The translations under genes were made by a program, and so were the position numbers. The notes beneath the pieces are model-generated. The model saw nothing but the letters and a program-made list of their open reading frames with translations. It had not been told where the DNA came from and made no database searches. 64,000 nt of DNA. It comes from Gautieria morchelliformis. Lineage: Eukaryota > Basidiomycota > Agaricomycetes > Gomphales > Gomphaceae. Shown here in pieces: positions 34,554-45,455 of the stretch. Location: positions 124,001-188,000 of the forward strand of contig WHVA01000161.1 in assembly GCA_015179125.1 (NCBI GenBank). The letters are read 5' to 3'. Numbering within the stretch: position 1 is the stretch's first letter; each line of letters starts with the position of its first letter.

Positions 34554-37500
34554 ATGCCTGAGGTTTCTGAACACGATAAACTCCCACCTGTTTCTAACGG
34601 CCATCTCGACGACGACGCGTCAAGAGAATATGAAGACGCGTCCAAAGTGGCCGTCGACGGAGACGCGCAATCCATCTTAGAAACATTGCCAGTTGTCAAG
34701 TCGCGTGCAAACCACCCAATTGATCCCGTGAGTAATGTTGAAGAAGCTGAACAGGTATGTCCTTTAGCAGGTTGCGGATTGCCTGGACGCTGACACGCGG
34801 CATAAGCACGCGAGTCCTTCTCACGTTGATGCAAACACAAGTGGCCACGGAACGAGAGTTGAAAAAATTTTGGCCGACACGAAGGCCTTTGACAGTCATA
34901 GGCCAGCTGCAGCTGATATAAGTGAACGATCTGGTGCAGACGGCTCAGAAGGTTATCAGTCAGGTCGTGAGGCGAGTCCTCGCACGAACGCGATGAAAGT
35001 TAATGAACTCATATCATTGCAACACAGGATTCCAATGACAAGAACAGGGCCCACAGTCCAAGTATTGCCACCCCTGCCCTTGGATTGCAGGGGGATGCGA
35101 ACCCTTTAAAGAGCGACGTTAAGTCCAGCAGCATCGATTACCGGGATGTGGAAGGTCTCATTGAAGAGGACAACACCCCCCAGATAATTTCGGAAGACTT
35201 GCCGCTTGCAGATGAGGTTAGAATGGTTCATCTCATCGACCTCGATTCGCTAACTACTGCTTTGCATTTTGCAGCAGCGAGTTGAAATTAGCACGAAAAT
35301 TTCCGGTGTAATGCAGGCTGAGGAAATCTTTGACATAGCTGAACATGACAGCGCATCAGGGAGAGCAGTACAGGATGCCGTTGTAATCCAGCAAGAGCCA
35401 ACTCCAGATATTCCAGCCTATTCCGAGGCGGGCGAGGCAAGTGATCCCTGGTTGTCCTACCAATAACTTTGAATGACAAAAGACGACCAGATACCGCCGA
35501 AATCTAATGCAGACTTGAATGCAGACTTGAAAGCAGAGCAAGCCGGCACCGCGGACGATGAGCCAAAAGAGTCACTGGACACATATATACCGCAGGTCTC
35601 ACACGAGGTTGACCAAACCAGTAATAAGCCCCAGAAACCAGTGGAGGTGGAGGTTCGTCATGCCATCGAGGAGCCCAAGGTAGCATCAGTCGCAGAGGCG
35701 GTTGACCAAGCCAACGATGAGCCGAATAAGCAATTGGACGCAGAGGCAGTTGACCGAACCAATGATGTGTCAAAGGAGTCATTGGGCACAAGCGCCTACG
35801 TTGTTTCTCACCAACTTCATTTTACAGCCCTAGCCCCCCCACGCAGCCTTCATCCAGCCGAGGTTGACCCTGTCAGCGCTGAGCCGAAGGAGACATTGGG
35901 CGCAGAGGCCGGTGGCGGGATATTGAGTCAAGTTGAACCACGGAGCACAGAAGGGTTTGATCAAACCAGTGATGTGCCCAAGAAGCCATTTGTTGCAGAT
36001 GCACCTCAAGACGTGAACCAGCTGGTCATGTCCCATGAATACCGAGTTGGACGACCGCTTGAGTCATCGGAGGATATCTCTAGCCCTGTCACCGGGCCTG
36101 ATGTAAGTGAGGTAAGTCAGCTTATTCATAAAACAGTTGGATTATTTAAAACCTTTGGATATGCTTGGCACGCATGTACAGCGGCCGGTAGATGTGCCTG
36201 TTTCTACTGGAGGCGCCGATGTGTCAAACGAGACCAAGCCCGAAGGATACGAGTCATCCACCCCAGACAACGATGGTCTAGCTCCTGGTTCTCTCCAAGT
36301 GCTGGTCTCTTCCGACACTTCACATGCTGATAACGAGGTGAAGATTATTCTTTCCATTAGTTTCAAATGACTTTGACCACTTAACCCGGATCATGTCAGA
36401 TGCTCAAAGCAGAGCTCACGAATACCGGGAACCATGACACGCGACCGGATGGACTTGACGAGACAATGGATCCCGGCACTGACGCAGGGAAACCCTCAAT
36501 TTCTCCCCGTGTTCTTGCTTCTGATGATGCACAACCACCCGGTCCCGGTGTGAGTGTCTGACAGTTATATGCGTTCGCTGATACGGAAGATACCCATGCA
36601 AATGTGCAGTTTATAGAAGACCTCGCAGAAAATATCACTGACGACCGTGACACAAAAATGGACTATATCGAGACAAGCGACACAACTAGCGCCTACGACC
36701 AGTCTGATATTTTGATTTCACAGACGGAGGAATTACCTGAGGTTCATGAAGACCTCCTTAGAACTGAACCACACCCGGAGCTTCCTCAGACGGCTGATAA
36801 AACACAGATTCACGATGTCAAGGTTTGTCACTTGGCCCAGTCACTGTAACATAAAACCTATTCAAGATAGCAGGCGCCGCTCGCACCCGTGCAGTGTGAG
36901 GAAAGCGTGATGGAGGACACGATCTATAACAGCACCACGCCCGTGGCGGGGAAGAAGCTTTCCAATCTTTCTGACGTAAGCTCATCTACGGGGCCTTCGA
37001 CGCATATTAACGATGCTTTTACTTCGCGTTTGCAGGATGAAACTGAAACGTTTTCGCATGTAGATCTTGGCCAAGAAACATTCGCCGAGAAGGATATTGC
37101 TTCAGACATCAATATTGCATCACCTCCAAGGGACGGTGCAGAGCAGTCAAACAGCGTCCAGAATCCTAATGAAGACGTTAGTATTGTCTTTGGACGACTG
37201 CAGACAAAAATTGTAACCCGTTTAATTAAAAGTTACCATCACAATCCGAACACTTGAACATCGAAGGGCCGAACAAACCATCGTCCTTGGTGGATGATCA
37301 GTCAGACACAGAAGGCGAGACTGCCGACCTACGTGTTGTATGTTCCTTGACATGCTATTGCTCATGTTGTTGATCCACCCGGAGATCTCCCATTATGCCC
37401 AGGATGAGGTTTCAAGAGCCCGTTCTCATTCCCATTCGTCACCAGCTGTGTTGGACCAGCAGGATCGTGAACAAGAGGTCCCGGAGGACGGGACTGGTGT

Positions 37501-40500
37501 CGTTTCTTATGATGCTGCTGATGTAGGGATCGTTTTTCCATTCACCCATTCTCGACTCTCAAGATATCGGATTTCTTCGTCAGAATGTTCTGTCCGGCAC
37601 TCCTGCATCGACATCAGTAGAGAACAAGTCCACGGCTTCACCGATGGCTCCAGAAAATCCGAGTTATTCTGCATCTACTCCGGTATGTTTTGGCTTAAAG
37701 ATACACACCGCCAACACCGACCATTCATAGGCCTTTCAGGAAGCACACAATATCTTTGTGGAGGACTATTCGACCACAACTGCTGCTCTTGGCCTAGATG
37801 CTGATGTCCCCCCAACGATCTTGAAATACAAGCGTCAACTCAAGGTATTTTCCCATTTCCCGCATCACTCGTGCAAGGATTAAATACTCGACACTCTGTC
37901 CAGATGCTCCGCACCCACAACCCCCTCATGGTGAACCCACTGTCCGTCACCAGGGGCACGGGGTTCAGCCTTCCCTTCTTGTGGATGCTTCGGAAACTGG
38001 CGGGACAAATCACGAAGACCTTGCAGTTGAATCCTACACTGACACCGAGCCTACACATATGGTTGAACAGGCGCAGGAACGGTCCATAACTGAAGTCGAG
38101 CCACTAGTATCGGACTCGACTCCCCAAGCTTTGACACCTCCGCTTACTGATTTAACTGGACCAGCCGCGTCGATCCATGGTGTCAACACGGTTCGACCCT
38201 TCGATGTCGACGAAACATCTCCTGCCTTCCACTCTGACGCTCCTGTATGTGACATATCTTATTGTGGACTTGCAAACGCTTACAACACTCTCAGATTATA
38301 CCAGCAGTTTCGTTTAGCGCTGAGCCGATAGCACCAAGAGCCTCGGGTCCTTCGACCTTCAGCCTCGTGCCTGAGTTGGTTGCCCAGGTTATTATTATGT
38401 GCAAAGCCCGAGGGTGATAGCCACTGACACATTTGTAGCGTTTAACGGACGAAGCGACATTCGCAACCAACCTTCTTGATGGTGGCTCTGGCATTGGTAA
38501 CAAACCTGCTACCGAAAATGATATCAATATCCAGCCTGCAGTAACAGTTAAAGGCGAAGATAACCCCCATGTCGTCGAAGATTTCAATAAAGCCCTGTTT
38601 ACAAACAGAGAAGTAGTGAGCTTTTGCATGCATCATATCGTTGAGAAGGCTGAGGATCGTCTTGTACGACAGTTCCAACCCCATGCGATGGCGGTATCAG
38701 AGGAAGATCTTTCTCAGAGTCAAGCGAACCTTCTTGATTTGACAGAACGCACCAACGTGACTGCCATCGGAGAAATCCATGATCACTCCGTTAAGAATGG
38801 TGTTTCAGCAGTTTCTGAGGAAGTTGTGAGTATCTGGACCCATTATACTGATGACAAGGCTAAGTCTTGTCGCTTGAAGATTGATCCCTCGATGATGGGT
38901 CTACTTCCGGACGAATCCTCCGGCGAACCAGGACAATCTATGGTCCTGGTTGATCCTGTCCATGAAATGTCCCAACCCATTGAGCGCGACGGACACAAAG
39001 ACACATATCTTGCGAACGGTGGATCCCGAGAGAATTCTGAGGACAACGTGAGTGAACAAGATTGAAGTGAAATGACTCTGGGCTGAAGCTGGCTACGACG
39101 GTGGTAAAGGATGACTGTCTCTCTAATCAAGCAGGCTTAGCTGATCCGGCTCAACTGACCGACATTATGATCCAGCCCATGGAGACCCGAGTTGCACCAT
39201 CCGCGAATGAAATAGCTATAGAGGCCCCTACAGTTCAAACCAATGAGCCATTGAATCGTAGTCTTGATTCTGAATCGCCGCCGTCCCAAAGCGGCGAAGA
39301 AACCGGTTTTGTGCCTTTGTCTCCACTGGACAGTTCCACTGTCCTTGATGACAAACACGAGCAACGTCCTCTAGGACCAGTTCTACCTGAAGAAGTCTCA
39401 GGATCCTCCACAGTCGATCCTGATACTTTACTGGTGAATCAAGATGATGATCTTGACGAATCACGGACTCTTTATGTAGCCGACGAACCATCCACAGAAT
39501 GCGTACCCAGAGAAGTGGACGGGCAATCTGGTCGAGGAATATCCCCAACAGATGACGACGAAAATCTTGCAACTTCTGTGCTCAAACCTGAAGATTTATC
39601 TGAGGATCATGGCCTAGTGCAAGCCTCGTCTTTCCATCAATCCAACGAAAATATTTCTAGGTTAGACCCTTGCGATGTGATAGTTGGGACAGGTGATATT
39701 CCTCAGGTATCTCCTAGTTTAACTATTCCAGTATCGGATGGCGGTCTCACACGTTCCTCCTAGAATATGCAAACAACCAGGGGCGATGATGCTATAGACC
39801 GTGAACATCCCAAGAATGTCCAAGCGGAAGTCACTGCAGGCGTTGCCTCGATTCTGCATGACGACCCGCATGTGGCGCATTCTCCAACATCTAACGATGA
39901 GCTTTCTCTGCTCGAACGTGTTCATGCTCGTGCATTCTCAGGTGATTCTATTGAAAGTCCACCTCTGCAGTTACCAGACGAAGCTGGTCAGCCTCCAGCA
40001 ATGCCATATGTATGTATTTTTCTCTGCCGATCCTCATACTTAAACTTATCACAATCTTCCAGCCGGACTATCTCGTAACCTCTTCTGTGAAGCAAGTTTT
40101 GATCCCGTCGCCAGAAGACCAGGCCCCTGGAATGCAAGAATTTCGCTTTACACCTGTCGGAACCCCTCCCGATCTGGATGTGGTTATCATTCGCGACACT
40201 CAGGAAGAATCTTCCGATGCACTAGGTCCTGGTAAGGAGTTGTCAGATGAACAAGATGCACAGGTACAGGATAATGATATTTTAGCCACAACACCTGAGC
40301 AGCCATGTACGCATTTACTTCTATTCCGCCCTCCTCTGATCTTAATAGATGCGATCATGTCGGACTCAGTCGACGTTGGCGATGATGCGTCAAGAATGAT
40401 AGATCACAACGAGGTGACGCAGACCCCTGAGACAAGAGATAACGCATCCCCAGGTGACAGTGATGGAGACGGGGTACCCATATCCATGGATGATTCTGCG

Positions 40501-43500
40501 AATAACACTGTTCCACCAGTCGATGCTCACGAACATAAAGGTAGAGTCAAGCTCTCGGATCCTGTCGGGTTTTCTTTGCCGCAGGTCTGTTCAGTCGCCT
40601 GTGGGGTAATCCCATATGTGCAATGGAGCTAATTCATCTTTTCAGGGCGAGATATTGAATATTGAAGAAGTAGCAATCTCCCAAGCTAGCCAGTCATATG
40701 TACTGTTGAAGGGAGACCTTGGAGTAGAGCTAGAGTCGTCGGGTCAGCAAGGACCTCATGGGGCGAACCTTAACTTGGAACATGCTGAAGGAGATCGCCC
40801 GCCCGTCTCTGTTGATCACACGACAGAGATTCCCCATGTTCCTGTCGGATCCAGCAATGTGATCGAAGTCGACGAGCCAGCTCGATCAGCTGAAGTTTGT
40901 ATAATTCTGCAGATGCAAGGCGTCTTGTGCTGAATCTATCCATTGTGGCAGGGATCAACCATTGAACCCAATCCGACTCCTACCTTGCCAGCGTTAATAC
41001 CTCTGGCCTCGTCACGAGAGGTAACACCGGTGGCACCACTTGATCAATCGACTCTGGAGCATGCTGAAGGAGACCGCCCGCCCGTCGCTGTTGATCCCAC
41101 GACAGAGCTTCCCCATGTTCCTGTCGAATCCGGCAACGTGATCGAAGAAGTCGACGAGACAGCTCGATCAGTCGAAGTTTGTATAATTCTGCAGATGCAA
41201 GGCGTCTTGTGCTGAATCTATCCAATGCTGCAGGGATCAACCATTGAACCCAATCCGGCTCCTACCTTGCCAGCGTTAATACCGCCTGCCTCGTCACGAG
41301 AGGTAACACCGGTAGCACTACTTGATCAATCGACTCTGGAGCATGCTGAAGGAGACCGCCCGCCCGTCCCTGTTGATCACACGACCCAGCTTCCCCATGT
41401 TCCTGTCGAATCCAGCAATGTGATCGAAGTCGACGAGCCAGCTCGATCAGTCGAAGTTTGTATAATTCTGCAGATGCAAGGCGTCTTGTGCTGAATCTAT
41501 CCAATGCTGCAGGGATCAACCATTGAACCCAATCCGGCCCCTACCTTGCCAGCGTTAATACCTCTAGCCTCGTCACGAGAGGTAACACCGGTGGCACCAC
41601 TTGATCAATCGACTCTGGAGCATGCTGAAGGAGACCGCCCGCCCGTCCCTATTGATCACACGACAGAGATTCCCCATGTTCCTGTCGAATCCAGCAATGT
41701 GATCGAAGTCGACGAGCCAGCTCGATCAGTCGAAGTTTGTATAATTCTGCAGATGCAAGGCGTCTTGTGCTGAATCTATCCATTGTTGCAGGGATCAATC
41801 ATTGAAGCCAATCCGACTCCTACCTTGCCAGCGTTAATACCTCCTGCCTCGTCACGAGAGGTAACACCGGTAGTACCACTTGATCAATCGACTCTGGAGT
41901 CAGAAATTCAACCAAGCACCCCAGAAGAAGCGAGCGCTGCTGTTGCTGCACAGAAGCAGGATCCAGTTGACGATCCAGCACCCACAGGGCCCCAGGAAGC
42001 TGGCACGTCGTTAGTATCGCCCCACATTTCCCAGCAGGACGAAGCTGGCGAGAACATTCCATCTGCTTTCTTGGGTATTGTCAAAGGCCCTCTGATCACC
42101 CGAATTTTAGTAGAGAAGAGACAGAATGTTCCTGAAACATCAGTCGAGAATGATGGCGAGGTCTGAATCTCTCACATGCTTAGACCATTTCTGATCTTCC
42201 GACATTTCCAGAGCGCCGCACTTGATGGAGATACGACACCGCTTACAGTAACAGCAGTGAATAGCACAGACACTCCGTTCGATGCCGATACTGGCCGTAG
42301 CGATGTTCCTGAAGTAGCCACAACGCCCCGCTCCGAGCTTGGTGTTTTCACACCAACTTTCGATTCACGTTCTGAAGTCTCGGCGGCGAGCAATGAGCCT
42401 ATTCCTTCATTATCGCCTCGGACCGACCCCGCCTCGCCGATAGCTGGAGAGTTCGAGGTACCGGCACTTGCACTGAGCGGTGCCTTAGCATCTGCCACAA
42501 CTCCTGAGGTTGTAGCTCAAAGTGTCCCTGATGCAGCTTCAGACGCAACTTCGGAAGCAAGTATTGAACCTGTCCCGCCTTCTAGCCCTGTTCACGACGT
42601 CACATCCGTATCCACTCCGACAAAGGATAATTCGGCATCTCAGTTGCCATTGTTCAACCCACTTAACCCATCGACTCACATCGTTTGTGTCGTTAACCTC
42701 AAAGTTTACACCAGTTTACTCACATCATTCTGTGTTTTAGATTATTGGTGCAAGTCAACACGACGTGATTGTATCAGCCCAAGAAGCCCCTGCGGCTGAG
42801 CCATACAATCCTGTCAATGTAGTTTTGAAGGACACTCCTTCAGATATCCCAGGACTTGAATCAGCCATCGTGGAGACAGAGAACGAACGCCCATCTGTTC
42901 ACGGGGGTGTCACGCCTCGAATACCAGATACCAGCTTGCTTCCTAACGAAGCCGAACAAGGTGACGTGCCCAACGGCACCGAGTCTAAGACACCTTCGCC
43001 TCCGAGCTGGGCTGTTCCACGTAAAAATGACGCATCGTCAAAGGAGGTTTCAAACCAATGGGATGACGCTGTACATGATCTGAATATTGCTCTGGTCTCC
43101 AACCCTCGGGCCCTGGAACGAGGGGAACCTGAGCGCGCTGAGCGCGTAGCGTCCCCGTCGCGTGTTGGTGAATACTTCCCTTCTAGTGAAAGGTTGGTCC
43201 TTTACACATGCGTTGGAGGTCTATTTTCTGACGTCTATCCTCAGAGTTCCCGTTCAGATTGTTCCACTCCCAAAAGACGACGACGAGTCTTCTAGCAAGC
43301 CATCTGATTCTCTGGACGTCTCGGGCAAGACGCGCACCCGCTTGATATCGACTGCGTCGTCGCGCCTATTGCCAGGCGGCTGGACAACAGACTCACCAAG
43401 AGCGGAAGGACGCGCATCCCTAGAAATGGCGCAAGGAGAGTTCAGTCCTCCCATCCGGCCGCAGGACGCTGAAGATACCGCGTCAAAGAAGTCGGGACTG

Positions 43501-43518
43501 AAATGCCTCCTTATGTAG
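34554..43518 (+). CDS. giant acidic, disordered protein with exon-encoded repeats and CaaX terminus
   Basis: One long gene of roughly 9 kb with more than twenty short introns; consecutive exons keep phase at clean sites (for example gaa|gtttgt...gcag|gga, gac|gtaagc...gcag|gat, aag|gtattt...ccag|atg). The product is estimated at 2,300-2,500 residues, rich in E, D, P, S, T and V, with almost no hydrophobic core, no recognised domain, signal peptide or transmembrane helix. It has degenerate repeats of about 22-25 residues near 35600-36000 (VDQTSNKP, VDQANDEP, VDRTNDVS, VDPVSAEP, FDQTSDVP) and exact 74-75 residue repeats near 40776-41899. The C-terminal exon ends SKKSGLKCLLM, a CaaX-like prenylation box preceded by lysines. 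The start at 34554 (MPEVSEHDK) is chosen because residues from an in-frame ATG at 34353 are W/F/L-rich, unlike the rest. Function unknown. Confidence 0.72.
35600..36000 (+). repeat. degenerate 22-25 residue repeats inside the giant gene
   Basis: At least five units share a pattern of V/F-D-Q/R/P-[TSA]-[SN]-x-x-P/S-K-x-x, seen as EVDQTSNKPQKP, AVDQANDEPNKQ, AVDRTNDVSKES, EVDPVSAEPKET and GFDQTSDVPKKP. Divergence between units is high, so this array is older than the one at 40776-41899. Confidence 0.6.
40776..41899 (+). repeat. tandem array of exon-plus-intron units (279-282 bp, about four copies)
   Basis: The marker catgctgaaggaga starts at 40781, 41060, 41342 and 41621, giving periods of 279, 282 and 279 bp. 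Each unit holds part of one exon, a complete intron of exactly 57 nt (40895-40951, 41177-41233, 41456-41512, 41735-41791) and the start of the next exon. The internal exons 40952-41176, 41234-41455 and 41513-41734 are 225, 222 and 222 bp, with phase-0 introns on both sides, so each copy adds 75 or 74 residues without changing frame. The 3-bp difference adds one glutamate codon (IEEVDE against IEVDE). The array ends where copy five diverges after QSTLE at 41900. Confidence 0.95.
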
Positions 43519-43745
43519 TGGATTATGGCACGAATAACTTTCTTGGAGTAAAGGATCTATATAACCTAATTGCCTTTGGGCATGACAATGTAATAATCAT
43601 TTTTTGTGGATTTGCAAAGGTTTGCAATCGATCGACACTTCATGAGTTACCGTAGGACCGTAGGTAAAGGACGTAACCAGCGGGTTCTGGCAGCTGCCGG
43701 GCTTACGAACAATGACATACGCAACTACGACTTGCTTCGTATACA
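43519..43745. other. intergenic region between giant gene and MINDY gene
   Basis: 227 bp between the stop of the CaaX giant gene and the start of the deubiquitinase gene. It should hold a terminator and a promoter. No element was recognised. Confidence 0.4.
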
Positions 43746-45343
43746 ATGTCACACGAAGAAACAAGCACGGGATTCGAGGACGTGTGGTACTTGAAGGAGA
43801 TATTCTGGAGCTCAGATCTAGAGAATCCTAAGCAACCCATCAATATTATTACCCAGAACTTCAACGGTGAGTGTCGTCGTCTAATGTGAATCCTGCTCAT
43901 CGCGATCTCGGGATCTTTGTTTCTCAGGCCCTTGCTCCTTTATCGCTATATGTGAGGCCTCTCCTTCGCCCCATGTCAGCTTTCTTATGCCAGCATTTCA
44001 AACCGGTTGCGCAAAGGCAATATCCTTATCCTCCGGAATCAAATACACGTCGAACCTCGAGGCAGGACTTCTGTCTCTTACGAATATCTCTCCAATTTGG
44101 TCGCAGAATACCTACTCTCAACCCCAACTGAGTATGATCCATCTTCTGCTCTGTCTATTCTCCCCGTTACCCGGAGTGCGCCAATCTCACTATCTCTGCT
44201 TTCACATCCCCTCATGTTAGGCAATCTTCGGCAGAGGGGATGGATTTAAATCCCCAGTTTACAGCCGTTTCATCCTTTCGACCCGCGGGTGATGGGGGGG
44301 AACTCAAGTTATTTGATTTAACTGGGATCCGTTTGGTACACGGATGGCTGGTCGACCCCGACAGCTCTGAGTTCGATGTGATCTCAAGAGTGGAAGATTA
44401 TGATACCTCAGTCAACTTGATAGTGTCTGCGGATCACCTTACCAAAGGCCAGCTCGTTCGCGCCAGTGAGGATTTTGAGTCACTAGTCATGGACGTGGGC
44501 GGCAACTGGACACCAGAAGAGCGTGAAAAGGTTGAGGACGGTACGTCTTCTCCAACTGCCCGCGCTATCAGTAGTGACCCGACATCTCTGGACAGCTATT
44601 ATTATACGCGATTTCCTGGAGCGCACAAGTGGTCAACTGACATATTATGGGTAGACTTTGGTTTGCCTTTGGGTTGAGGTTCCTAACATATGCATTATCC
44701 ATTGTTTTTAGTCTTTTCCAACTTGCGTCTACAGACCTGGAACCGGGGGCTCTAGTCGCATTGTTTCGTGGCTCTCACCTTTCTGTGCTCTACAAATCTG
44801 CCGATCCTGAACGACCTGGTCTGTACACTTTGGTTACAGATCAGATATTCGCCCAGGAGCCATCAGTGGTTAGTATATCGTCTTCGTCATCTTTATGCTT
44901 GACTAAGCGCAACGCAAGGTGTGGGAACGCCTTGAGGACGTTGAGGGTGGTGCATCGACGTTTGTGGACTCCGATTTTGTCAAAGCCAGTCCCGCTGGAG
45001 GGGATTTCGCAGGCCGATCAGCGGAGGCTGTCCGACAGGACTACGAAGCGGATGAAATCGACGCCGAGTAAGTGACATCTGGTCGATCTCTGGCGAAATC
45101 GAGACTGACTATATATTTCTATCGCACAGTCAGGCTCTAGCCCAGCAGCTTCAACATGAGGAAGATGCTAGGGCCCAGGCATTGCATATAGAGCAACAAC
45201 GAAGAAGAGAAGAGCAGGAACGGCGGCAAGCCGCTGAAAACGATGCGGCTCAGAATTATGGTAGTATAGGTAATCTAGAGTCTGGTATGGCTAATCTTGA
45301 AGTTCAACCAGAGAAGAAGAAACGGGATTGTATCATTATGTAG
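43746..45343 (+). CDS. MINDY-family (FAM63) deubiquitinase with CaaX-like C-terminus
   Basis: The start MSHEETSTGFEDVWYLKEIFW is directly followed by the MINDY catalytic domain. An intron splits the active-site region, joining IITQNFN to GPCSFIAICN; the cysteine in GPC is the expected nucleophile. The next segments are ILILRNQIHVEP, YEYLSNLVAEYLLS, LPGMDLNPQFTAVSSFRP, LFDLTGIRLVHGWLVDP, LTKGQLVRASEDF and TDLEPGALVALFRGSHLSVLYK, whose histidine is the expected general base. YTLVTDQIF and WERLEDVEGGASTFVDSDF end the domain. The tail has a glutamate/arginine/glutamine-rich helix (QALAQQLQHEEDARAQALH, RREEQERRQ) that may bind ubiquitin, and finishes PEKKKRDCIIM, a CaaX-like box. MINDY enzymes trim K48-linked polyubiquitin. 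Confidence 0.92.
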
Positions 45344-45455
45344 TCTAATTTGTGGTTTATATAATTGAAACGGCTCTACTTTCATTGTCGATACACTCGT
45401 GCTCTAAGTTCTTTAACAAAATTATCGAAGCCACACTGCTGAGAAATATGTATCT

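Noticed and set aside
40895..41791. Tandem repeats considered as a CRISPR-like or satellite array
   Set aside because: The units are long, coding and contain spliceosomal introns in frame; they belong to one gene.
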